Assembly: GCA_947178215.1 (NCBI GenBank)
Contig: CAMWXJ010000010.1
Location: 31,636-95,635, forward strand
Reading direction: 5' to 3'
Length of the DNA stretch: 64,000 nt
Origin: an uncultured Porphyromonadaceae bacterium
GTDB lineage: Bacteria > Bacteroidota > Bacteroidia > Bacteroidales > Muribaculaceae
The position numbers and the translations under genes are program-made. Shown one piece after another: positions 8,054 through 16,607 of the stretch (the stretch's first letter is position 1; every line of letters starts with the position of its first letter). Under the pieces are notes generated by a model. The model saw nothing but the letters and a program-made list of their open reading frames with translations. It had not been told where the DNA came from and made no database searches.

Positions 8054-9950
8054 GGCGGTCGATTTCGGCGAGCCACAGGGCCGCTGACGCGTCGGAGGGC
8101 ATGCGCCAGTCGCCGCGCGGCGACAGACACACGCTGCCCACCTTGGGCCCGTCGGGGAGGCATGAGCGCTTGAACTGCTGCGTGAAGAAGCGTCGGAAGA
8201 ACACTTTCAGCCATTTCAGGATGAGGGCGCGGTCGCCGTAGGGCGTGCCTCGGAAAGCAACCTGCGCGAGCTGATATATGCGCGTGGGGGAGAAGCCGAA
8301 GCGCAGTGTGTAGTAGAGGAAGAAGTCGTGGAGCGTGTACGGGCCCACGGTGTCTTCCGTTTTCTGCGCTATGTTGCCGTCGGCGTCGGGGGGGAGCAGC
8401 TCGGGGCTTACCGGGGTGTCTACGATGTCGGCCAGGGTGTCGGCCACGACGGTGTTTCCCGCGTCGCGGTGACGGTCGGCAAACCACTCCACAAGGTAGC
8501 GCACGAGGGTTTTGGGTACGCCGCAGTTAATGCCGTACATCGACATGTGGTCGCCGTTGTAGGTGGCCCATCCGAGCGCAAGCTCCGACAGGTCGCCGGT
8601 ACCGAGCACGATTCCACCGGTCTGGTTGGCGATGTCCATGAGAATCTGCGTGCGCTCACGTGCCTGTGAGTTCTCGTAGGTTATGTCGTGTAAGGCCGGG
8701 TCGTGGCCTATATCGCGGAAGTGTAGATTGACGGCTTCGGCTATCGGCACTTCGCGTATCGTCACGCCGAGGCCGCGCATGAGTGAGAGGGCGTTGTCAT
8801 AGGTGCGCCCGGTGGTGCCGAATCCGGGCATCGTCACGCCGATAATGCCTGTGCGCGGCAGATTGAGACGGTCAAAAGCGCGTGCGGCAACGAGTAGCGC
8901 GAGGGTGGAGTCGAGTCCGCCCGAAATGCCTACTGTGAGTGAGCGGCAGTGTATGGCGTCGAGGCGGCGCGCCAGTCCGGCGGTCTGTATGTTGACTATC
9001 TCTGTGCAGCGGCTGTTGCGGTCGTCGGCGCGCGGGGGGACGAACGGGTGCGGGTCGATGCTCCGATACTCGGGGAGCCACACGGGGTCGCTGTGTCGGT
9101 CGGATAGTGTCGCTGCTGCCGGGGTGACTCCGGCGGCGACAGCCGAGTCGGCGAACGAGGTGGTGTGGATTCTGTCGCGCTCTATTGCCTCGGTGTCAAT
9201 GTCGGCGATAACGTAGCGTGACTCGGGATTCCAGCGGTCGTTCTCGGCAAGCATGGTGCCGCGTTCGGCAATGAGGGCCTTGCCGGAATACACTAGGTCG
9301 GTCGACGACTCTCCGTAGCCCGCCGACGCGTAGGCGTAGGCACACAGGCAGCGGGCTGACTGCTGCGCCACGAGTCCGCGCAGGTAGTCGTACTTGCCTA
9401 TGAGGTCGTCGGAGGCCGACAGATTGACTATGACGTGTGCTCCGGCGAGGGCGGCGCGGCCCGACGGAGGTTGCGGCGTCCACAGCTCCTCGCATATCTC
9501 GACGCCTACCACTGCGCCCGCGCACTCGAACGTGCGCGGTTGGCCGTCGGGGCCCGGCGACCACCAGCGACGCTCGTAAAACTCATTGTAGGTGGGAAGG
9601 AACTGTTTGGCGACCATCATTCTCACCTCGCCCGAGGCGACGACGGCGGCGCAGTTGAGCAGCGAGGTGCCGGTCGACACAGGGACACCGACCACGAGTG
9701 TCAGTTTCCAGTCGCGGCTTGCCTCGGCTATGCGCCTGAGCCCGTCGGCGGCTGCGGCTATGAGTGTCGATGAATGAAAAAGGTCGGCGCAAGTGTAGCC
9801 GGTGACGCACATCTCGGGCATGACAGCGAGCTCGACACCTTTGGTATCGAGCTCGCCTGCCAGTGCGATTATGCCTTCTGTGTTGGCTGCGACGTCGGCC
9901 GGGCTCACCGGCGGCACAGCGGCCGCCACTCGGAGAAAACCGTTTGTCAT
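8031..9950 (-). CDS. nadE: Glutamine-dependent NAD+ synthase
   Basis: Makes NAD from deamido-NAD using glutamine. The 639-aa protein has two domains. The N-terminal nitrilase-type glutaminase (1-290) has Glu in VMPEMCVTGY (E46), Lys in KQFLPTYNEFYE and Cys in VGVEICEELW. The C-terminal N-type ATP pyrophosphatase has the P-loop VGISGGLDST (about 345), followed by GTGDLSELALGW. It is the fused glutaminase-synthetase form, so no separate amidotransferase is needed. It sits 21 bp downstream of the KPGNN-repeat gene on the same strand and overlaps the terminase gene tail to tail. Confidence 0.96.
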   Translation of the reverse strand: MTNGFLRVAAAVPPVSPADVAANTEGIIALAGELDTKGVELAVMPEMCVTGYTCADLFHSSTLIAAAADGLRRIAEASRDWKLTLVVGVPVSTGTSLLNCAAVVASGEVRMMVAKQFLPTYNEFYERRWWSPGPDGQPRTFECAGAVVGVEICEELWTPQPPSGRAALAGAHVIVNLSASDDLIGKYDYLRGLVAQQSARCLCAYAYASAGYGESSTDLVYSGKALIAERGTMLAENDRWNPESRYVIADIDTEAIERDRIHTTSFADSAVAAGVTPAAATLSDRHSDPVWLPEYRSIDPHPFVPPRADDRNSRCTEIVNIQTAGLARRLDAIHCRSLTVGISGGLDSTLALLVAARAFDRLNLPRTGIIGVTMPGFGTTGRTYDNALSLMRGLGVTIREVPIAEAVNLHFRDIGHDPALHDITYENSQARERTQILMDIANQTGGIVLGTGDLSELALGWATYNGDHMSMYGINCGVPKTLVRYLVEWFADRHRDAGNTVVADTLADIVDTPVSPELLPPDADGNIAQKTEDTVGPYTLHDFFLYYTLRFGFSPTRIYQLAQVAFRGTPYGDRALILKWLKVFFRRFFTQQFKRSCLPDGPKVGSVCLSPRGDWRMPSDASAALWLAEIDRLTTAAEA

Positions 9951-9971
9951 AATCAGGTTGTGGGTGATATG

Positions 9972-11081
9972 TTACATGCCGAAGGAGAGGGTGGTATAGA
10001 ACCGTTTGCCGCCTTGCATCGGGGCGCGGTAGTCAAAGCGGAGCGTCACATACTGACCGCCCGGTCCCCACCAAGTGGAGGAGAGGTTGCCGCCTTGCGA
10101 GGAGCTTTGTACCGGCGGCCCGTAGAGCGAGCTGAGGCGGCTGAAAGCCATGTTGTAGCGGTTGAGGTCGCGCCAGTCGGACGAGTAGGCGAACTCGGAG
10201 CCTACGAGGCAGCCGGCGTTGTTGTATTGGAGCACTCCGAATGGCCAGCGCATATTGAGCTGCACCACGTCGTTGACATAAACGTTGTTGTCGTAGTAGC
10301 CGTCGACGGTATAGCCGGCAGTGATGAGAGCGTCGATGCCCGCGCTGATTGCCGAGCCGAAAGCGAGGCCGAGGACGGTGGAGAAGAGGGGCCGCGGGCC
10401 GGGACGCCATGAGGGAGGTGGCACGGGGCGATGATAGCCGTGGAAGTGGGCCGGACGCATGGGGCGCATGGGTGGAGGAGCTACTACCGGACGGTGGATT
10501 GGTGCTCCGGGGCGCACTTGGTTGGGGTGGCCCGGCTTCCAGTTATGCGATGGCCCGTGATTGTTGTTGGGACGGTGATTCCCGATATTGCCGGGCTTGA
10601 CGTTGTTGCCCGGCTTGTTGTTGTTGCCGGGGCCCGGTTTTACGTTGTTGCCGGGCTTAGTGTTGTTGCCGGGCTTGTTTTGGTTGTTGTTTCCGGCGGC
10701 ACCGGGGCGATAGCCGTTGTTGTTGAGGCTTCCGCCGGGACGTGTCGATGGCTTTGTGTTGTTACCGGGCTTAGTGTTGTTGCCGGGGCGTGTTCCGGTG
10801 CTTTGGTGGTGCTTGTGTGTGTCGTGTTTTACGGCTGAGGCGTTATCGTTTTTCTTACGCTGCTGTCCGCGGTTGTCGCGGCGGTCTTTATCACGGTTGC
10901 CTTCGTTGCTGCGTCGCCCGTTGTTGTCACGACGCTGCTCGGTGCGTTCGCCTCCACGGCGTTGATCCGCCGCAGCGGCGGTGATGACCGAGCACATAGG
11001 TATTACCATGCACAGTGTGGCGACAAGTATGCTCCTGTGGCTCGAAGCCGTGAGGAAGCGGGAGATGATTGTCTGTTTCAT
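9972..11081 (-). CDS. Secreted low-complexity KPGNN-repeat protein of unknown function
   Basis: 369 aa with an N-terminal signal-like segment (about 1-38, ending ITAAAA). A very basic, Arg/Asp/Asn-rich stretch (40-85) follows, then a disordered region (98-165) of degenerate KPGNN, KPGNNT and KPGNNV units and a His/Pro/Met-rich linker (170-235). The C-terminal 130 residues look folded: a hydrophobic segment (STVLGLAFGSAISAGIDALI) followed by aromatic-rich strands and GGQYVTLRFDYR near the end. The charge and repeats suggest a wall- or surface-associated protein, which is inference. It has a good promoter and is followed 21 bp later by nadE. Confidence 0.8.
   Translation of the reverse strand: MKQTIISRFLTASSHRSILVATLCMVIPMCSVITAAAADQRRGGERTEQRRDNNGRRSNEGNRDKDRRDNRGQQRKKNDNASAVKHDTHKHHQSTGTRPGNNTKPGNNTKPSTRPGGSLNNNGYRPGAAGNNNQNKPGNNTKPGNNVKPGPGNNNKPGNNVKPGNIGNHRPNNNHGPSHNWKPGHPNQVRPGAPIHRPVVAPPPMRPMRPAHFHGYHRPVPPPSWRPGPRPLFSTVLGLAFGSAISAGIDALITAGYTVDGYYDNNVYVNDVVQLNMRWPFGVLQYNNAGCLVGSEFAYSSDWRDLNRYNMAFSRLSSLYGPPVQSSSQGGNLSSTWWGPGGQYVTLRFDYRAPMQGGKRFYTTLSFGM
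10587..10790 (-). repeat. Degenerate repeats encoding KPGNN units
   Basis: Within the gene at 9972-11081, a unit of about 15-18 bp (minus strand CCCGGCAACAAC plus AAGCCCGG-like joins) recurs with variations and encodes repeated KPGNN. Such a tract can change in length by slipped pairing. Confidence 0.7.
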
Positions 11082-11183
11082 TGCATGAAGATTTAAGTGT
11101 TGTGTTACAAGAGGTAAAAGGCAGTCGCCTGCTGCTATAACAATTAGAGACGCGCGGTGGCCGTCGGTTTAATCTTCTGAATG

Positions 11184-11214
11184 CAAAAATAATTAAAATT
11201 ATCGGGGTCGGCAA
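11184..11214 (-). promoter_or_regulatory. Promoter of the KPGNN gene and nadE
   Basis: On the minus strand TATTTTTG (11184-11191) is preceded by TTG at 11212-11214 with 20 bp between, about 100 bp upstream of the ATG at 11081. Confidence 0.55.
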
Positions 11215-11222
11215 GTGTAGCG

Positions 11223-12323
11223 TCAGAGCTTGACGAATATGCCGCGCCTGTACATCACGAGGAGGATGAGATATAGGATGATGAAGTTACCGAAAGTGAG
11301 CCATGCGGCATACCACTCGGTGCCGATGATATGTTGCAGGCCGTAGCTCAGTGAGGCCACAATGGATCGGAAGCTCACCACCTCGCCGAGAATGTAGGCC
11401 GTGATTGCGTTCATGCCGTAGACTTTGAGCCAGCCGAGGCCGCGTGAATGGCCGAGGCAGTCAATCCACCAATATGCGGCGGCCATGAGCAGGAGTGATA
11501 ATCCCCCGGCGTAGAGCGTCATCGATGAGGTCCAGATGCGCTTGATTATCGGCATCTCGACGCTCCACAACAGTCCTGCGGCAATGAGGGCCGCTCCTGA
11601 GGCCGCAAGAATAGCGGCGATGCGCGGGCGCGGAAGCCTGCGGTCGTTTTTCATAAGCTCTCCGGCGAGCGCGCCTATCATCACGGTAGCGGAAAATGTC
11701 AGTGAGCTCCATATCCAGGTGTAGGTAGTGTCGCCGCGAAACGGCCCTATGACGGCGGCGTCGACGGCATAGGCCCACGATCCTTCGAGGGTGTAGTCGC
11801 CGCAGAGGTGCATCGGAATCCAGTAGATGACAAGCAAGGCAGCCGTGACGGCGAGCCGTCCGCGCAGACCGCAGTTGAGCAGCACCACCGCCGACACCAG
11901 ATAGCCTACTGCGATAGCTTGGAGAGTGTTTGTGTAGATAGTGATAGCGCCGGGGTCGAGGGCGAGCAGATTGCCCTGCACCACCATGCCCAGTAGAAAC
12001 AGGAGCAGGAAGCGCCGCATGATGCGGGTGTAGGCTTTGCGGCGTTCGCACCGCCCGTCGATATATCTGGCGAGCGAAAAGGGGAGGGCGGCGCCCACCA
12101 TGAACAGGAAGAGGGGCATCACGAGGTCCCACGCGCGGAAGCCCTCCCACACTTCGTGGTCAAGCTGATATAGCAGCACGTCGTACCATTGGGCGTCGAC
12201 AGCGGCTCCGACGGCGACGAGCACAGGTTGCAAGAATACGAGCATGAAGAGATCGAAGCCGCGCAGGATGTCGAGAGATGCGAGGCGGCCGCGCACGGCG
12301 GGTGATGTGGCTGTGGTGGTCAT
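11223..12323 (-). CDS. HGSNAT/NagX-like membrane acyltransferase (COG4299, DUF5009-type)
   Basis: A polytopic inner-membrane protein of 366 aa resembling heparan-alpha-glucosaminide N-acetyltransferase-like proteins. The start is placed at the ATG at 12323 (MTTTATSPAVRGRLASLDILRG) because the frame upstream reads through the tRNA terminator. The family hallmarks are RLASLDILRGFDLFMLV near the start, WDLVMPLFLFMVGAALPFSLAR (about 65-85) and KVYGMNAITAYILGEVV near the end. About ten hydrophobic segments are visible. Members are thought to transfer acetyl groups across the membrane to amino sugars or are uncharacterised transporters; the substrate here is unknown. Confidence 0.85.
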   Translation of the reverse strand: MTTTATSPAVRGRLASLDILRGFDLFMLVFLQPVLVAVGAAVDAQWYDVLLYQLDHEVWEGFRAWDLVMPLFLFMVGAALPFSLARYIDGRCERRKAYTRIMRRFLLLFLLGMVVQGNLLALDPGAITIYTNTLQAIAVGYLVSAVVLLNCGLRGRLAVTAALLVIYWIPMHLCGDYTLEGSWAYAVDAAVIGPFRGDTTYTWIWSSLTFSATVMIGALAGELMKNDRRLPRPRIAAILAASGAALIAAGLLWSVEMPIIKRIWTSSMTLYAGGLSLLLMAAAYWWIDCLGHSRGLGWLKVYGMNAITAYILGEVVSFRSIVASLSYGLQHIIGTEWYAAWLTFGNFIILYLILLVMYRRGIFVKL

Positions 12324-12354
12324 GGCATGATGAATGGAGGAATCATACGGATAT

Positions 12355-12400
12355 AAAAAAGAATGACCCGAGCAGGCCGAAGCCAAACATCGGGTCATTC
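12355..12400 (-). terminator. Rho-independent terminator of tRNA-Asp
   Basis: Perfect 11-bp stem GAATGACCCGA / TCGGGTCATTC (12361-12371 with 12390-12400), followed on the minus strand by a T tract (12355-12360). It lies 15 bp past the 3' end of the tRNA. Confidence 0.85.
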
Positions 12401-12415
12401 TCCTCTCTCCTCTTG

Positions 12416-12489
12416 CGGTATGGACGGGACTCGAACCCGCGACCCCCTGCGTGACAGGCAGGTATTCTAACCAGCTGAACTACCACACC
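12416..12489 (-). tRNA. tRNA-Asp (GTC)
   Basis: 74-nt cloverleaf on the minus strand. The acceptor GGTGTGG (rc of 12483-12489) pairs with CCATACC (rc of 12417-12423) with one G-U, and the discriminator is G. The anticodon arm CCTGC-CTGTCAC-GCAGG gives anticodon GTC, and the T arm contains GGTTCGAGTCC. CCA is not encoded. It has its own promoter and terminator. Confidence 0.97.
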
Positions 12490-12568
12490 GTGTGGAATGA
12501 CATTCTGTGTCTTGGAGATGTTGAATGTTCTCTTGCTTGCGGGTGTCGTTGTTTCCCGTTTGCGGTTG

Positions 12569-12600
12569 CAAAGTTACGACGACTTTTTGGTTCTCGCAAA
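12569..12600 (-). promoter_or_regulatory. Promoter of tRNA-Asp
   Basis: On the minus strand TAACTTTG (12569-12576) with TTTG at 12597-12600 and exactly 20 bp between. The start near 12562 gives a 5' leader of about 70 nt. Confidence 0.65.
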
Positions 12601-12690
12601 TATTTCGACAACTTTTTTGTCGATTTTTATTTGATGATGGAGTAATGTGGTGATTGATAGTGAAATAAAAATATAAAATTTTTTCAGGCG

Positions 12691-13929
12691 TCAGTCGCCA
12701 AAAATCACGGTAGTGCCCGTGAGGCGGCTTTTTTCGGCCTCGAAGATTACGCGGTGGGCTTCGAGCGAATCGTCGATACCGGTGAGCAGACGTCCTCCTC
12801 CGTTCCTTACTGCATCGACAAAATCGTTGATCAGCGCCATGTCGGCTCCGCCGTGATATTTCATCTTCGCCAGATGGGAGAAATCGTAGGTCGTGGTGCG
12901 GCGACTCTTGAAATCGCGTGCGCGCAGTGTCACGCCGTCGCAGCTAATCTCGCCGCCGGTGAGCTTTATGTCGGTGTCGCGGCAATCGCGCTGTGTAAAG
13001 AAGTTGACGCTGAGAGTCACGAGCATGCCGTCGGTCATCTGCATCGTCACTACTTGATTGTCGACAACGTCGTTGTCGCAGCGATAGACGCATCGTCCGA
13101 ACGGCCCCTCGCGGAGCTGGCGGTCGATGACCTGTGCTATCGTCTCGCCGGGAGCGGGGATGAAGTTACGTGTCCACTCGCCGCGTGTGCGGTAGAGATC
13201 GACCGCCGAGAACGGGCAGCGCGGCTCGGCGGCACAGTCGATGCACCGCCCGGCGGAGTCGGTGGGCGCGTTGTCGGCGCGGAACCATCGCAGGGAGCCA
13301 AACGATGACACGCGGCGGCAGTGGGCGCCGGTCATCCACAGCAGCAGGTCGAGATCGTGGCAGCACTTGGCGAGCAGCATGGGATTGCTATCTTTCTCTC
13401 GGTTCATGGAGCCGCGCACAAAGCTGTGTGTGGCGCGGTCGATACCCACCTCCTCGGTGTGGTGTATGGAAATCACCTTGCCGTACTCGCCCGATTCAAT
13501 CATCTCCTTTATCTTGACAAAAATAGGGTAGTAGCGGAGCACGTGGCACACCGAAACGAGCATCCCGGCGGCGCGGGCCTTGTCGGCAATGGCGACACAC
13601 TCGCCGTAGCTCTGCGCTACGGGCTTTTCCAGCAACAGGTGATAGCCGGCGTCGAGGGCCATCATGGCAGGCTCGAAATGCAGGTTCTCGGGGGTAGCGA
13701 CGATTACAGCGTCGGCTTTGATGCCGTCGGCAAACATGGTGTGATAATCGGCATAGCGGCGCTCAGGCGGCACTCCCGCGCGTTCGGCGAGGCTGTCGCG
13801 TCTCACCCTGTCGGGATCGACCACGGCGACGAGGCGTGCCTTGTCGGGGTGTGTCTCGATGTAATGCATGTAGGTGCGAAGGCGGTTGCCGGCTCCTATG
13901 GCTATCAGCGATACGGGGTCCATGTTCAC
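12691..13929 (-). CDS. Gfo/Idh/MocA-family NAD(P)-dependent oxidoreductase
   Basis: A 412-aa cytoplasmic protein. An N-terminal Rossmann fold (SLIAIGAGNRLRTYMHYI, residues 7-24) is followed by the EKPVAQS motif (about 100) of the Gfo/Idh/MocA family. A Cys cluster, CIDCAAEPRCPFSA (about 235), is typical of one subfamily. Substrates are usually sugars or inositol derivatives; this one cannot be named. It is the last gene of the leftward envelope operon; its start overlaps the stop of the GT4 gene by 4 bp, so a role in sugar conversion for surface glycan is likely. An alternative start at the next ATG (13923) would shorten it by two residues. Confidence 0.9.
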   Translation of the reverse strand: MNMDPVSLIAIGAGNRLRTYMHYIETHPDKARLVAVVDPDRVRRDSLAERAGVPPERRYADYHTMFADGIKADAVIVATPENLHFEPAMMALDAGYHLLLEKPVAQSYGECVAIADKARAAGMLVSVCHVLRYYPIFVKIKEMIESGEYGKVISIHHTEEVGIDRATHSFVRGSMNREKDSNPMLLAKCCHDLDLLLWMTGAHCRRVSSFGSLRWFRADNAPTDSAGRCIDCAAEPRCPFSAVDLYRTRGEWTRNFIPAPGETIAQVIDRQLREGPFGRCVYRCDNDVVDNQVVTMQMTDGMLVTLSVNFFTQRDCRDTDIKLTGGEISCDGVTLRARDFKSRRTTTYDFSHLAKMKYHGGADMALINDFVDAVRNGGGRLLTGIDDSLEAHRVIFEAEKSRLTGTTVIFGD

Positions 13930-15212
13930 GCCGGTTTGTCGGAGCCGCCTGCCAGCAACTCGCCGAATAATTCGATGTAGCGCGCCGCAATAGCAGGCGA
14001 CGAGAAGCGCTTCACCACGGAGTCGTGGAGTTCGTCGCGCGAAATGCCGCTGTTGATGGCCCAGATGATGCCTTCGGCCACAGAATGAGTGTCCTTGTAC
14101 TCGGCTATGTAGCCGTTGACCTTGTGGTCGACAATGTCGGCCTGGCCACCCCTGCCGAACGTAACCGGTATGCAGCCCATGGCCTGACCCTCGATGAGGG
14201 TGCCGGGGAGAGTCTCGTAGAGCGACGTCGAGAGCACTATGTGCGAGTGGCCGTAGATGAGGCGCAGGATTGACGTGTCGTTGACGCGGCCGAGAGCAAC
14301 GTAGGGCATTCGCAGCCCGTCGAGGGCAGCGGGATTGTGAATCTCGCCCACAAATACCACCGTCATGCGGCGCGCGAGCTCAGGCTCATTGTCGAAGATA
14401 TAGTTGAGTGCCTCTATGGCGTAAGGCAATCCCTTGATTGTGTCGTCGAGGCGTGCGGCGCACATCACTATGCGCAGATCGTTGGCCCCGACCTCTGCGA
14501 GCGGGTCGGCCGACCCCTTAATCTCGTCGGGCGAATAATACTCGGCGGGGAAAGCGTTGGGTATAACCTCGACTTCGCGGTCGCGCAGCAACAGGCTCCG
14601 CGACGCTCTCTCGGCGAGCCACCGGCTTACCGCGATATAACGTATCGGCACTCTCGCCACGAGGTCCATTTTTTTCTGCCACACTCTCCGCGACAGGTCT
14701 ACGCTCGACGTGCCGCTGAGAAACTGGCAGTTGCCGCAGCCGTCGAGCTCGTAGGCGTCACATTCGTAGGCGTGATGGCAGATTCCGGTCATGCACCACA
14801 TGTCGTGCATGGTCCACACGAGCGGCTTCCCGAGGCGGTGGAGCTTCCTTATCCCTTTGAGCGAGAGGAGGCCCTGGTTAATCCAACCGAGGGCCACGAC
14901 GTCGGCGTCCTTGACCCACGGGTGTGACGCGACACGACACCCGGCCGAGGCCGTAGACACCTTGAACAGCTTGGCGCGGGAGAAGCGATTGGAGAGAAAT
15001 ATCTGTATGCGCTCGCGCATGAACGCTATGCCGCGCACGGTGCGCCCGGCTATGACCGCCACATTGGGGTCGTCGGTGCGTCGGGTGTAGACCACCATAC
15101 GGGCGTCGACGCCCTCGCGGCGCAGTGCGCGCATGAGGCGGTAAGTGACGATAGCGGCTCCTCCGAGGGTGTCGCTGTGGCTGATAAATGTTACTCGCAG
15201 TGGCTTGTTCAT
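13926..15212 (-). CDS. Family 4 glycosyltransferase
   Basis: A 428-aa GT-B glycosyltransferase. The N-terminal domain begins with RVTFISHSDTLGGAAIVTYR, the glycine-rich acceptor loop of GT4 enzymes. The C-terminal domain carries LYETLPGTLIEGQAMGCIPV, the E-x7-E nucleotide-sugar signature. A Cys-rich stretch at about 145-185 (WCMTGICHHAYECDAYELDGCGNC) recurs in colanic-acid-like transferases. It probably adds a sugar to a surface polysaccharide or lipid-linked oligosaccharide. It is 9 bp downstream of the DUF389 gene and overlaps the oxidoreductase gene by 4 bp. Confidence 0.92.
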   Translation of the reverse strand: MNKPLRVTFISHSDTLGGAAIVTYRLMRALRREGVDARMVVYTRRTDDPNVAVIAGRTVRGIAFMRERIQIFLSNRFSRAKLFKVSTASAGCRVASHPWVKDADVVALGWINQGLLSLKGIRKLHRLGKPLVWTMHDMWCMTGICHHAYECDAYELDGCGNCQFLSGTSSVDLSRRVWQKKMDLVARVPIRYIAVSRWLAERASRSLLLRDREVEVIPNAFPAEYYSPDEIKGSADPLAEVGANDLRIVMCAARLDDTIKGLPYAIEALNYIFDNEPELARRMTVVFVGEIHNPAALDGLRMPYVALGRVNDTSILRLIYGHSHIVLSTSLYETLPGTLIEGQAMGCIPVTFGRGGQADIVDHKVNGYIAEYKDTHSVAEGIIWAINSGISRDELHDSVVKRFSSPAIAARYIELFGELLAGGSDKPA

Positions 15213-15221
15213 GTGGAGGGG

Positions 15222-16607
15222 TCAGGGGTTGGGGATTGTTACTATCTCTATTTTGTCGACCGACAGACGGGCGCACAGATATTCGCGGAAGCGTTTCAGC
15301 ATCGTTGGGGAGAGGGGCTTGTGCATGTATACCATGGCTACGTTTACGGTATCGGTGCCGGAGCTGCCGGCGGCGTGTTCGGTAGCGGCGAAGATGCTGC
15401 GTGAAATGGCGAGATCGCGCACCTCGGGGAAGAGCACTCGCACTTCGGGGGCTATGTTGAGGGCAATCTCGCGGTTGCTGCGCTCGTCGGCTATGATTGC
15501 ACGGAGCGAGTCTATGTCGTTCTGCTGCCGCTCGATAGTGCTCTGCGTCACTTGATAGATGTCGCGCATCGAGGTGGTGAGCGCGCTCACGTTGTCAAAC
15601 TGCGGCGAGTTGGCGGCTTCGCCTTGCAGGATTTCGAGTTTCACGTCGCCGAGGTTGTAGTAGCGCATGCGTGGTTCGAGGGCGAGCATGAGTGAGTCGG
15701 CGGGAAGAGTGCGTCCCAGCAACGTCAGGCGCAGGTAGCGCTGGCCGTTGTCGGTAAACAGTTTCTTGGATATTACCTGCGTGGCGGGAAAACGGCACTC
15801 CTCGGTCACGAACTTGTCGACTTCGACGTTGAGCTTATTTGTGCGCAGCATGTTGAAGGTGAGGTATATCGCCGGCAGCATGGTGAGGATTGCGAGCGAA
15901 TAGACCCACTTCATCACGCGCCTCGATCGCTCGGGGTCGGCGGCCGTGGTGTGCTCGTACTTCATCAGCTTCACGCCTATGAACGTGGCGAAAGCTATGT
16001 AGATTGAGTTGATGATGAAAAGGTAGAATGCGCCGAAGAAGTAGTGCAGCTGCCATGTGGCGAGGCCGTAGCCGGCGGTACATAGCGGCGGCATGAGTGC
16101 GGTGGCGATTGCTACGCCGGGAAGCACGTTGCCCTTGTTGCGCGAGGCGATGGCAAGGATTCCGGCAAAGCCGCCCACAAAGGCGATGAGCACGTCGTAG
16201 ATTGTGGGCGATGTGCGGGCCAGCAGCTCGGAATGCTGCTCGTTGACCGGAGATATAAGGAAATACACTGTCGAAGCTATAACCGAGAAGCCGGCGGCCA
16301 TTGCGAGGTTGCGCAGCGAGCGCTTGATGAGGTCGAAGTCGTGTACTCCTACTCCGAGTCCGCTTCCGATGATAGGGCCCATGAGCGGAGAGATGAGCAT
16401 GGCGCCGATGATGACGGCGGTGGAGTTGGTGTTGAGGCCGAGCGACGCGATGAGGATGGCGAGGATGAGAATCACGATGTTGGTGCCCTTGAACGACACG
16501 CCGTCACGAATCGACTCCTCGGCTTCGGCCTGCGATATGAGCTGGCCTGAGAATGAGAAATAGTTGACAAGGAAGCCGGAAAGGGTGTGTGAGGGTCCGG
16601 TGCTCAT
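15222..16607 (-). CDS. DUF389 (TIGR00341) membrane protein
   Basis: A 461-aa protein. Residues 35-270 hold six or more hydrophobic segments with the DUF389 hallmark NTNSTAVIIGAMLISPLMGPIIG (about 60-85) and LPGVAIATALMPPLCTAGYG (about 165). The C-terminal 190 residues are soluble, with a coiled-coil-like stretch (about 355-385). The family's function is unknown. The start overlaps the stop of the flippase gene by 4 bp, placing it firmly in the operon. Confidence 0.9.
   Translation of the reverse strand: MSTGPSHTLSGFLVNYFSFSGQLISQAEAEESIRDGVSFKGTNIVILILAILIASLGLNTNSTAVIIGAMLISPLMGPIIGSGLGVGVHDFDLIKRSLRNLAMAAGFSVIASTVYFLISPVNEQHSELLARTSPTIYDVLIAFVGGFAGILAIASRNKGNVLPGVAIATALMPPLCTAGYGLATWQLHYFFGAFYLFIINSIYIAFATFIGVKLMKYEHTTAADPERSRRVMKWVYSLAILTMLPAIYLTFNMLRTNKLNVEVDKFVTEECRFPATQVISKKLFTDNGQRYLRLTLLGRTLPADSLMLALEPRMRYYNLGDVKLEILQGEAANSPQFDNVSALTTSMRDIYQVTQSTIERQQNDIDSLRAIIADERSNREIALNIAPEVRVLFPEVRDLAISRSIFAATEHAAGSSGTDTVNVAMVYMHKPLSPTMLKRFREYLCARLSVDKIEIVTIPNP

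Noticed and set aside
12605..12628. Small hairpin TCGACAA / TTGTCGA followed by TTTTT on the plus strand
   Set aside because: No rightward gene ends here; it lies upstream of the tRNA-Asp promoter and is probably chance in AT-rich DNA.
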